DNA of 13,934 bases from Frankiaceae bacterium (lineage in GTDB: Bacteria > Actinomycetota > Actinomycetes > Frankiales > Frankiaceae), in NCBI GenBank assembly GCA_030840885.1, contig JAVEDQ010000179.1, positions 1 through 13,934 on the forward strand. Reading direction: 5' to 3'. Position numbers and translations under genes: made by a program. Numbering within the stretch: the first letter of the stretch is position 1; every line of letters starts with the position of its first letter. Of the stretch, positions 1 through 5,921 are shown one piece after another. The notes under the pieces were generated by a model. It did no database searches, was not told the origin of the DNA, and was given only the letters and a program-made list of their open reading frames with translations.

Positions 1-245
1 ACACCGAAGGTGTCGCTCTTGAGAACCTGCGCGCAGACGTCGTGGCTCGCGCTGGTCCGGGCGAACGGGCCCTGGCTGATGGGGCCGCGCCCGCGGATGA
101 CGTCGTACGAGGCGAACGGGTCGTCCCGGAGCGTGAGGTCGGTCATCAGCCGGGCGTCGAGGTTGCCACGGCGGGCGTGGCGGTTGAGCACAGTGCGGGC
201 GACGCCGTGGCGCGCGGCCCAGCGGACGGTCTGCGGAGCGGCCAT
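1..245 (-). CDS. Cytochrome P450, N-terminal part (runs off left edge)
   Basis: Reading leftward from ATG at 245-243 gives about 81 residues before the window ends. They have the typical start of an actinobacterial cytochrome P450: a basic, Arg-rich leader, then DDPFASYDVIRGRGPI (the DPYPxYxxLRxxGPV-type motif before the A helix), and later SHDVCAQVLKSDTFGV, matching the 'shaxxxxvLrsddFgv' segment. The family consists of soluble haem monooxygenases that need ferredoxin or another electron donor. The haem-binding Cys loop and I-helix lie outside the window, so neither substrate nor integrity can be judged. No clear Shine-Dalgarno precedes the ATG; an in-frame GTG lies 24 nt upstream. The gene lies 172 bp downstream of the kinase gene in the same direction, across an inverted-repeat region, so it may have its own regulated promoter. 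Confidence 0.8.
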   Translation of the reverse strand, partial: MAAPQTVRWAARHGVARTVLNRHARRGNLDARLMTDLTLRDDPFASYDVIRGRGPISQGPFARTSASHDVCAQVLKSDTFG

Positions 246-310
246 GCATCGAGTGTGGCAGGCGCCCACCGCGGTGCTCCGGGCGCTCTCCAGCTCGACG
301 TCTCCGATCG

Positions 311-399
311 GTGGAGCAATTCCACAAACGTTGCCGGATTCGTCGCGAATCTGGGCGTTCTCGACCTGTTGGATCAGAAGGATTGTGGAATTGCTCCAC
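311..399. repeat. 17-bp perfect inverted repeat flanking 55 bp
   Basis: GTGGAGCAATTCCACAA at 311-327 recurs exactly as its reverse complement at 383-399. Each arm is itself a partial dyad, GTGGA-N5-TCCAC, centred at 318 and 392. The centres are 74 bp apart, close to seven helical turns. It sits between the kinase stop (418) and the P450 start (245). It could be a pair of operators for the P450 promoter, a long-loop RNA hairpin, or the ends of a small MITE-like element, since TCG flanks both outer ends (308-310 and 400-402). Confidence 0.75.
337..351. promoter_or_regulatory. 15-bp perfect palindrome (possible operator)
   Basis: GATTCG-TCG-CGAATC is a perfect dyad with 6-bp arms and a 3-bp centre. 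It lies inside the 55-bp interval of the larger inverted repeat, upstream of the P450 gene. The position suggests a regulator-binding site, but no regulator is identified; function is inference. Confidence 0.4.
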
Positions 400-417
400 T
401 CGGCAGGCAGCCGGCGA

Positions 418-1890
418 TCAACGCAGCTGCTGAGCCAGCGGCAGCTTCACGCGGAAGGTCGTCCCCTCCGGCGAGCTGACGGGTTCGATCTCGCCGCGGT
501 GGCGCTTGCAGACGATCCGCTTCGCGTTCTCCAGCCCCAGCCCGGTGCCGGCGCCGACGTCCTTCGTGGTGAAGAACGCGTCGAAGATGCGGGGTAGGAC
601 GTCGGCCGGGATGCCCGGACCGTCGTCGGCGACCTCGACGACCAGCCAGTCGTCCTCGCGGGACGTCCGCAGGGTGAGCACCCCGTGGCCGCCCATGGCG
701 TCTGCGGCGTTGTCGATGAGGTTCGTCCAGACCTGGTTCAGCTCGGCGGCGAAGGCCGGGATCTTCGGCAGAGACCGGTCGTACTCCCGGCGCACCTCGA
801 TGGCGCCGAGCTTGTGGCCGAGGATGACCACCGTGCTGTCGAGACCGACGTGGACGTCGATTTCCTGGGTGGCCGACGAATCCATGTAGGCGTACTGCTT
901 CACCGCGCCGACGAGGTTCGAGATGCGGGTCGTGGCCTCGGTGATCTCGTCCATCAGCGCTTCGGTCTCGAATGTGTTGGCGAGGAAGCGCAGCGAGCCG
1001 TCCAGGGTGTCGGGACTGACCGCGTCGGCGACCCGGTCGACCCAACGGGCGCCGAGCCCGGCCGAGGCCAGCACGGCGGCGAGGTCGTCGGCACCGGAGA
1101 TCCCGGATTCGTCGAGCCGGTCGATGAGCCCGTCCTCGAGGTCGCTGACCTCGACGGGACTGAGCGCCGGCCGGTCCGCCATCTCCAGCATCGTCGTCTC
1201 CTGCAGCTCGACGAGGCCCGCGATCAGCTCGGCGTCGATCTTGCCGTAGGCGAGGAGCTTCAGCTTGTGCCGGGCCCGCGCGACCTGGTCGCGGAGCTGT
1301 CCGGTCGCCCGGACGGCCGCCGCGGCCGGGTTGTTCAGCTCGTGTGCGAGCCCCGCGGACAGCGTCCCGAGTCGGGCCAGGTGCTCCCGCTGCCGCACGA
1401 CCGACTCGCTGTTGCGGATGCCGAGGTAGAGCCCGTCGAGCAGGTGCACCGCCATCGGGAACCAGGTGCGCATCAGCTCGGCGAAGTGTGCCGAGGACAG
1501 GACGAGGAAGCTGCTCGGCTCGGTGGTCGCGAGCGAGTTGGCGTAGGTGAAGGTGTCGTCGGCAGCGTCGACGAACGCCCGCATCGCTCCCGAGTAGGCA
1601 CCCCGGTACTGCGTCTCCACGACGGTGAGGTCCTCGCCCTGCACCGACCGCGACATCCGCAGCCCGCCGCTCAGCAGGATGAACAGGTAGTCCGCCGGGT
1701 CTGCCTCGGAGTAGACGGCGACGTCACCGTCATAGGTGCGGACCTCGCCGCGTTCGGCGATCCACTGCAGCTGGTCGTCGGTGAGGCCCTCGAACAGGAA
1801 CAGCGTCCGTAGCTCGTCGACGCTGAGGCGGCGCACCCCGGTGGCGCTGCCGGCCGTGGCGGTGGTGGTGTCGGCGGAGGGTTCGCTCAT
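418..1890 (-). CDS. Sensor histidine kinase with N-terminal cyclic-nucleotide-binding-like domain
   Basis: A 490-residue soluble protein with no membrane segment. Residues ~28-145 form a CNB/Crp-like beta-barrel domain (LFLFEGLTDDQLQWIAERGE, DYLFILLSGGLRM). Residues ~170-200 hold the dimerisation/H-box GLAHELNNPAAAA with phosphoacceptor His183. A long helical linker follows. Residues ~384-486 are the HHATPase: N-box LNQVWTNLIDNAADAM (Asn394), G1 ADDGPGIP (422-428), F-box IFDAFFTTK, and G2 GAGTGLGL (446-453). All ATP-binding boxes look intact. The phosphate-binding cassette of the CNB domain is degenerate: where FGE and a conserved Arg are expected there is GAYSGAM...TFTYANSLATT. Canonical cAMP binding is therefore doubtful. 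The ATG overlaps the stop of the upstream receiver/TrxR gene by 4 bp, which implies translational coupling; its receiver is the obvious phosphotransfer partner (inference). Confidence 0.88.
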   Translation of the reverse strand: MSEPSADTTTATAGSATGVRRLSVDELRTLFLFEGLTDDQLQWIAERGEVRTYDGDVAVYSEADPADYLFILLSGGLRMSRSVQGEDLTVVETQYRGAYSGAMRAFVDAADDTFTYANSLATTEPSSFLVLSSAHFAELMRTWFPMAVHLLDGLYLGIRNSESVVRQREHLARLGTLSAGLAHELNNPAAAAVRATGQLRDQVARARHKLKLLAYGKIDAELIAGLVELQETTMLEMADRPALSPVEVSDLEDGLIDRLDESGISGADDLAAVLASAGLGARWVDRVADAVSPDTLDGSLRFLANTFETEALMDEITEATTRISNLVGAVKQYAYMDSSATQEIDVHVGLDSTVVILGHKLGAIEVRREYDRSLPKIPAFAAELNQVWTNLIDNAADAMGGHGVLTLRTSREDDWLVVEVADDGPGIPADVLPRIFDAFFTTKDVGAGTGLGLENAKRIVCKRHRGEIEPVSSPEGTTFRVKLPLAQQLR

Positions 1891-3554
1891 GACTTGTCCA
1901 GGTAGCGGTGCACCAGGGTCACGGCCATCGCACCTTCGCCGACGGCGGACGCGACCCGCTTGACGGAATCGGCCCGCACGTCCCCGGCCACGAAGACCCC
2001 GGGGATGCTGGACTCGAGGTGGTACGGATCGCGCTCCAGCGGCCAGCTCCGCGGTGGCCGCCCCTGCGGGTCGAGCAGCTCCGGCCCGGTCAGCAGGAAC
2101 CCCCGCGAATCGCGGGCGAACCCGTCACCGAGCCACTCGGTCATCGGTGCGGCGCCGATGAACACGAACAGCCAGGACGCCGGGACCTCCTGCTGCGTGC
2201 CCTCGGCGTTGTTCCGCAGCGTCAGCGCGTCGAGGTGCTCGTCGCCGCGGGCTCCGATGATCTCGGTGCACAGCTCGACGTCGATGTTCGGCGACTGCTC
2301 GATGCGCGTGACGAGGTACTCCGACATCGAGCGGCGCACCGAGTTGCTCCGCACGACGAGCACGACCCGCTTCGCGTACCGGGCGAAGAACAGCGCCGCC
2401 TGGCCGGCCGAGTTGGCGGCGCCGACGACGTAGACGTCCTGGTCGCGACAGTTCACGGCCTCGTGCGCCGCGGCGCCGTAGTAGACGCCGCGGCCGGCGA
2501 AGCCGTCGACTCCCGGGGCGGTGAGCCGGGTGTAGGAGACGCCGGTCGCGAGCACGACGGCGTGCGCGGTGACGTCGTCGGTGTCCTGGAACCGGACGAC
2601 GCGGCCGTCGCCGCGCGGCTCGACGGCGGTGACCTCCGCGGTGGTCAGGATCTCGACCTCGAAACGCAGCGCCTGGTCACGCGCGCGCTGCGCGAGCTCG
2701 GCGCCGGACAGCCCGCGGGGGAAGCCGAGGTAGTTCTCGATGCGGCTGCTCTGGCCGGCCTGACCGCCGGTGGCGGAACGCTCGACGAGCAGGGTGCGCA
2801 GGCCCTCGCTGGCCCCGTAGACCGCTGCGCCGAGCCCGGCCGGACCGCCGCCGACCACGACGAGGTCGTAGAACCGGGAGCCGGCGCTCGTGGACAGGCC
2901 CACTTCCTCGGCGAGCTGACGTGGGTTCGGCCGCACGAGAACCCTCCCGTCGGGCAGGAAGACGCACGGCAGCGTGTCGGGCCCGTCGAGGTCCGCGGCG
3001 TGCAGCATCCGCTGCGCCTCCTCGACGGCGATGTCGAGGTGGCGGTAGGGGACCTGGTTGCGCGCCAGGAACTCCTTGGCCTCCTGCGTGCGGTCCGACC
3101 ACTGGTGCCCGACGAGCGTGATGCCCTCGAAGCCCGGCTTGGAGGTGGTCTCCCACTGCTCCAACAGCTCGTCGAGCTCCGGGTAGAGCCGCTCCTCCGG
3201 CGGGTCCCAGGGCTTGAGCAGGTAACGGTCGAGGTCGACGTCGTTGATGGCGCGGATGGCGGCGTCGGTGTCGGCGTAGGCGGTCAGCAGGACCCGCTTC
3301 GCCGACGGGACGATGTCCATCGCCGCCTCGAGGAACCCCACTCCCGTCATGCCGGGCATGCGGTGGTCGGCGAGCAGCAGCGCCGTCCGCTCGCCCCGCA
3401 TCGTGAACTCGCGCAGGGCCTCGAGCGCCGACGGTCCGGATTCCGCCCGCACGACGCGGTAGCGGTCTGCGTAGCGGCGACGGAGGTCACGGGCGACGGC
3501 CCGGCTGACCGAGGGGTCGTCGTCGACGCTGAGCAGGATCGGTCGATTGCTCAC
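1887..3554 (-). CDS. Receiver - glutaredoxin-like - thioredoxin-reductase-like fusion protein
   Basis: A 555-residue protein in three parts. Residues 1-130 are a CheY-like receiver: acidic pair Asp11/Asp12, phosphoacceptor Asp63 in LADHRMPGMTG, Thr91 and Lys114 (LLKPW). Residues ~142-220 are a glutaredoxin/thioredoxin fold with the cis-Pro element DTLPCVF, but SDRT occupies the place of CxxC. Residues ~228-555 are a thioredoxin-reductase-like flavoprotein: FAD motif VVVGGGPAG (232-240), GGQAGQSSRIENYLGFP, NADPH motif VVGAANSAGQAA (376-387) and C-terminal FAD motif GVFVAGDVRADSVKRVASAVGEG. The CATC redox motif is replaced by GAAA (360-363), so dithiol chemistry of the classic type is not expected. 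It has no DNA-binding output domain. The start is GTG (3554-3552), 10 bp after the zinc-finger gene. Fusions of receiver and TrxR-like domains are a known annotated family; the function is uncharacterised as far as I know. Confidence 0.9.
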   Translation of the reverse strand: MSNRPILLSVDDDPSVSRAVARDLRRRYADRYRVVRAESGPSALEALREFTMRGERTALLLADHRMPGMTGVGFLEAAMDIVPSAKRVLLTAYADTDAAIRAINDVDLDRYLLKPWDPPEERLYPELDELLEQWETTSKPGFEGITLVGHQWSDRTQEAKEFLARNQVPYRHLDIAVEEAQRMLHAADLDGPDTLPCVFLPDGRVLVRPNPRQLAEEVGLSTSAGSRFYDLVVVGGGPAGLGAAVYGASEGLRTLLVERSATGGQAGQSSRIENYLGFPRGLSGAELAQRARDQALRFEVEILTTAEVTAVEPRGDGRVVRFQDTDDVTAHAVVLATGVSYTRLTAPGVDGFAGRGVYYGAAAHEAVNCRDQDVYVVGAANSAGQAALFFARYAKRVVLVVRSNSVRRSMSEYLVTRIEQSPNIDVELCTEIIGARGDEHLDALTLRNNAEGTQQEVPASWLFVFIGAAPMTEWLGDGFARDSRGFLLTGPELLDPQGRPPRSWPLERDPYHLESSIPGVFVAGDVRADSVKRVASAVGEGAMAVTLVHRYLDKS

Positions 3555-3564
3555 GATCTGGTTC

Positions 3565-3825
3565 TCAGCCGATCTGCTGATCGGCGTAGCACCAGCGCCA
3601 GCCCTCGCCGGGCTCGTAGGAGCGGACGACGGGGTGCAGGGAGCCGTAGTAGTGCGCCGTCGCGTGCTGTCGGGGGGAGCTGTCGCAGCACGCGATGTGG
3701 CCGCAGGTGGTGCATTGCCGCAGGTGGACCCAGCGGGTGCCCTCCCGCAGGCAGTCGGAGCACCCGTTCTCGCTGTCTGCGGGTGGTATGGGCTCGACGG
3801 TGGCGAGGTGGGTGCAGACGGCCAC
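3565..3825 (-). CDS. Small UBP-type zinc-finger protein
   Basis: An 86-residue protein that is almost entirely one ZnF-UBP domain. Candidate zinc ligands follow the family pattern: Cys4-x-His6, Cys22-x2-Cys25, Cys38-x2-Cys41 in the segment WVHLRQCTTCGHIACC, then Cys46, His54, His58 and His64 in QHATAHYYGSLH. In eukaryotes this fold binds the free C-terminal Gly-Gly of ubiquitin. Bacterial single-domain versions have no established ligand that I know of. The start is GTG at 3825-3823, supported by a strong AGGAGG four bases upstream. It is the first gene of the operon with the receiver/TrxR-like protein (10-bp gap) and the kinase, so it may be a sensor or adaptor for them (inference). Confidence 0.88.
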   Translation of the reverse strand: MAVCTHLATVEPIPPADSENGCSDCLREGTRWVHLRQCTTCGHIACCDSSPRQHATAHYYGSLHPVVRSYEPGEGWRWCYADQQIG

Positions 3826-3829
3826 GGGC

Positions 3830-3835
3830 CCTCCT
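3830..3835 (-). promoter_or_regulatory. Ribosome binding site of the zinc-finger gene
   Basis: AGGAGG on the minus strand (CCTCCT on the plus strand) lies four bases before the GTG at 3825. It fixes a non-ATG start for the small zinc-finger gene. Confidence 0.75.
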
Positions 3836-3870
3836 AAGCAGCGGGCGACGCCGGAGGACGGTGCCGCCGC

Positions 3871-3904
3871 TTACATACTTACCCGTCCGGGCCAGGGCTG
3901 TCAG
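3871..3904 (-). promoter_or_regulatory. Possible promoter of the zinc-finger/TrxR/kinase operon
   Basis: On the minus strand CTGACA (3904-3899, 5 of 6 to TTGACA) is followed after about 17 bases by the AT-rich TAAGTATGTAA (3881-3871), the only AT-rich patch in this gap. A good TATAAT match at ideal spacing is absent, so the -10 is uncertain. Transcription would start some 35-45 bp before the GTG at 3825. Confidence 0.35.
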
Positions 3905-3907
3905 CCC
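3895..3907. repeat. 13-bp perfect palindrome GGGCTG-T-CAGCCC
   Basis: A perfect dyad with a single-base centre, 14 bp past the aquaporin stop. It overlaps the candidate -35 of the zinc-finger operon. It could be an operator, or a short hairpin ending the aquaporin transcript; it has no T-run. Confidence 0.4.
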
Positions 3908-3920
3908 AAGCGGGGGCGGC

Positions 3921-4883
3921 TCAGGTCTTCGGCTCGTCGCCCTTCGACAGGAACTCGCTGTAGAGCAGCGAGGCCAGGACGCCGCCGATCACGGGTGCGA
4001 CCAGGTAGACCACCCACTGCGGGAAGCTGCCGGCGACGATCATCGGGCCGAGGGCGCGGGCCGGGTTCACCGAACCACCGGTGACGGTGCCGCCGATCGA
4101 GACGGCGGCGAACAGCGCGAACCCGACGGCGATACCGGCAGCGGCCGAGGGCACGCGGTCGTCGGTGGCGACGGAGACGATCACCAGCACCAGCAGGAAG
4201 GTGATGACGGCCTCGACCAGACTGGTGCGCAGCACCCCCACGCCGTGGGCGGGTGACGGCGCTCCGAGGGCGACCTTGCTGCGCGCCAGAGATCCGTAGG
4301 CGGCCCACACGGTCAGGGCGGCCACGATGGCCCCCGCGAACTGGGCCGCCAGGTACGCCGGCACGTGGGAGAGCGGGAACTTGCGGGAGGCCGTGAGGCC
4401 CAGCGTCACGGCCGGGTTCAGGTGGCAGCCGCTGATGTGCCCGAGCGCGGTGACCAGCGCGACGAGCATGAGGCCGAACCCGAGCGCCGGCGCGAGGCCG
4501 TCGAAGACGCCCTTGTTCAATCCGCCCGCGACGACGATCGCCGTGCCGGCGAGCACCAGCAGGAAGGTGCCGATGAACTCGGCGATGGAGGCACGCACGA
4601 TGTTGCCGGCCAGGTCGGAGCCGTAGAGCCCGCCGCTGCTGCTCTTGCCTGCGCTCTTGCCTGAGCTCTTGTCCGGTCCCTCTCCCGCACCCTGACCGCT
4701 GCCCTGCTCGTGGGCGTCGTAGTCGAAGGAGGGCGGGGGCGGGGACGGGGTCGAGGACGGGGTGGGCCGCGTCGCTTGCGGGGACGGGGTCGCCTGCGTC
4801 GCTCCGGGAGCACTGCCATCAGGGACCTGAGGGCTGCCGAACCCCTCCGGATGCGGCGTCGGTCGATCGGACGGTGTCGTCAT
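3921..4883 (-). CDS. Aquaporin / MIP-family channel with long N-terminal tail
   Basis: A 320-residue protein. Residues ~1-90 are a Pro/Ser/Gly-rich, disordered-looking cytoplasmic tail (runs such as TPSSTPSPPPPS and SSGKSAGKSSSGG). From ~95 it is a six-helix MIP channel. Both half-helix signatures are present: SGCHLNPAVTLG with Asn156-Pro157-Ala158, and GGSVNPARALGP with Asn273-Pro274-Ala275 and the selectivity-filter Arg276. In helix 5, the place of the AqpZ filter His appears to be occupied by a small residue (segment VIVSVATDD), so the pore may pass more than water (tentative alignment). ATG at 4883 is chosen over a longer frame reaching 5180: AAGGGG lies four bases before it, and family homology starts well inside. 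Usual family length is 230-260, so the tail is the oddity. It is divergent from a TetR gene, which may control it. Confidence 0.88.
   Translation of the reverse strand: MTTPSDRPTPHPEGFGSPQVPDGSAPGATQATPSPQATRPTPSSTPSPPPPSFDYDAHEQGSGQGAGEGPDKSSGKSAGKSSSGGLYGSDLAGNIVRASIAEFIGTFLLVLAGTAIVVAGGLNKGVFDGLAPALGFGLMLVALVTALGHISGCHLNPAVTLGLTASRKFPLSHVPAYLAAQFAGAIVAALTVWAAYGSLARSKVALGAPSPAHGVGVLRTSLVEAVITFLLVLVIVSVATDDRVPSAAAGIAVGFALFAAVSIGGTVTGGSVNPARALGPMIVAGSFPQWVVYLVAPVIGGVLASLLYSEFLSKGDEPKT
4731..4750 (+). other. Canonical G-quadruplex motif inside the aquaporin 5' coding region
   Basis: Four G-tracts of 3, 5, 4 and 4 bases are separated by loops of 1, 1 and 2 bases on the plus strand, which is the template strand for the aquaporin gene. 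More GGGG tracts follow up to about 4790. The stretch encodes the Pro/Ser-rich tail, so codon and residue bias could also explain it. Confidence 0.5.
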
Positions 4884-4932
4884 CGGTCCCCTTGCGTCGT
4901 GGTCGAACCCGGAGGAGTCCGGGGCGAGAAAG

Positions 4933-4975
4933 CCACCTGGGTCCGGCAGCGGCGGGGACCGACCGAGCCAGGTGG
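4933..4975. repeat. 8-bp inverted repeat in the aquaporin leader region
   Basis: CCACCTGG (4933-4940) pairs perfectly with CCAGGTGG (4968-4975). Inside, GTCC (4941-4944) can pair with GGAC (4956-4959). If the aquaporin transcript starts near the TetR gene, this would be a hairpin in its 5' leader. No known riboswitch class was recognised. Confidence 0.35.
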
Positions 4976-5094
4976 AGGGCCTCCCGCCGCAGCGTCCGTG
5001 CTGAGCGCGCGCAAGATGGCCGTGCGCATGATCCCCCTGCTGCGGGCGGCTAATCCCGCGGAGCGGCCCCAGGCTTACAAGGTTTTGTCGGATT

Positions 5095-5108
5095 ACGGCG
5101 TACTCCGT
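5095..5108. promoter_or_regulatory. Candidate TetR-family operator
   Basis: ACGGCGTACTCCGT is an imperfect dyad (6 of 7 pairs) centred on GTAC, about 60 bp before the TetR start and 212 bp before the aquaporin start. TetR-type repressors commonly bind such dyads between themselves and a divergent target. The rest of the 4884-5167 gap shows no confident -10/-35 pair; ACAA-GGTT-TTGT at 5077-5088 is a second small dyad. Confidence 0.35.
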
Positions 5109-5167
5109 CACCATGAGCAGGCAGCCGCGTGACAAGCCGCCTCGCGTGGCCCGCTTTCGAGGAGCCC

Positions 5168-5917
5168 ATGCCACCGCCATCCGACCCGTCGTCGCCGCAG
5201 CGACGTGACCCGCTCAGCCGTCCGCGGGTGGTGCGAGCGGCGATCACCTACATCGACGCGCACGGTCTCGGGCAGCTCACCATGCGACGGCTCGCCGCCA
5301 CGTTGGGTGTCGAGGCGATGTCGCTCTACAAGCACGTCTCCGGGCGCGACCACCTGCTCGACGCCATGGTCGACGCGCTGCTCGCGGATCTGCACGGACA
5401 CGACGACGTGCAGCCCGAGGCGGCCTTCGACTGGCGCGACTACCTGCGAAGGGTCGCCCACGGTGTGCGGGCGATCGCTCAACAGCACCCGCAGATCTTT
5501 CCGTTGGTGGCGACCCGTCCCCCGGCCGCTCCGTGGATCCAGCCGCCGCTGCGCAGCTTGGAGTGGATCGAGTCGTTCCTGCGCACGCTGCGGTCGCACG
5601 GGTTCGGTGATCGGCAGGCCGTCGACGCCTACAAGGCCTTCAACAGCTTCCTGCTCGGGCACCTCCTGCTCGAGGTCGCGAACCAACAGGTCCCGATCAA
5701 CCCCGAGGACCGGGCGGACCCGCCGGACGAGGAGGCCCGGTTCGAGGCCGCGGCCGTCGCGCTCGACGGGTATCCGACCGTCGCCGGTCTCGCACGGCTG
5801 CTCGCGGAGGACACGGCCAGCCTGGAGTTCGCCTCGGCGTTGGAGAGCCTGCTGGTCAGGCTGTCGGGGCTCGTGGACGGCCAGACCATTTCCGGTAGCG
5901 AAGGCACCGGCGGCTGA
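5168..5917 (+). CDS. TetR-family transcriptional regulator
   Basis: A 249-residue repressor of the classic TetR type. Residues ~18-65 form the DNA-binding domain (SRPRVVRAAITYIDAHGLGQ, then helix-turn-helix LTMRRLAATLGVEAMSLYKHVSGRDHLLD). The remainder is a helical ligand-binding/dimerisation domain resembling the TetR C-terminal family. ATG at 5168 is preferred, with GAGGAG at 5159-5164. A GTG at 5129 would add 13 residues of unremarkable sequence and cannot be excluded. It is divergent from the aquaporin gene, so repression of that gene and autoregulation are the simplest guess. Its stop is only 4 bp from the stop of the convergent radical SAM gene. The ligand cannot be predicted. Confidence 0.87.
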   Translation: MPPPSDPSSPQRRDPLSRPRVVRAAITYIDAHGLGQLTMRRLAATLGVEAMSLYKHVSGRDHLLDAMVDALLADLHGHDDVQPEAAFDWRDYLRRVAHGVRAIAQQHPQIFPLVATRPPAAPWIQPPLRSLEWIESFLRTLRSHGFGDRQAVDAYKAFNSFLLGHLLLEVANQQVPINPEDRADPPDEEARFEAAAVALDGYPTVAGLARLLAEDTASLEFASALESLLVRLSGLVDGQTISGSEGTGG

Positions 5918-5921
5918 CGGC

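Noticed and set aside
1908..4256. 782-residue open frame on the plus strand
   Set aside because: Antisense to three genes with clear domain motifs; its composition is the usual high-GC shadow frame with no recognisable domain.
5129..5167. GTG start for the TetR gene
   Set aside because: Possible, but the ATG at 5168 has GAGGAG directly upstream and the extra 13 residues show no family similarity.
4884..5180. Longer aquaporin start at 5180
   Set aside because: Would overlap the TetR start and adds 99 non-conserved residues; ATG at 4883 has AAGGGG at good spacing.
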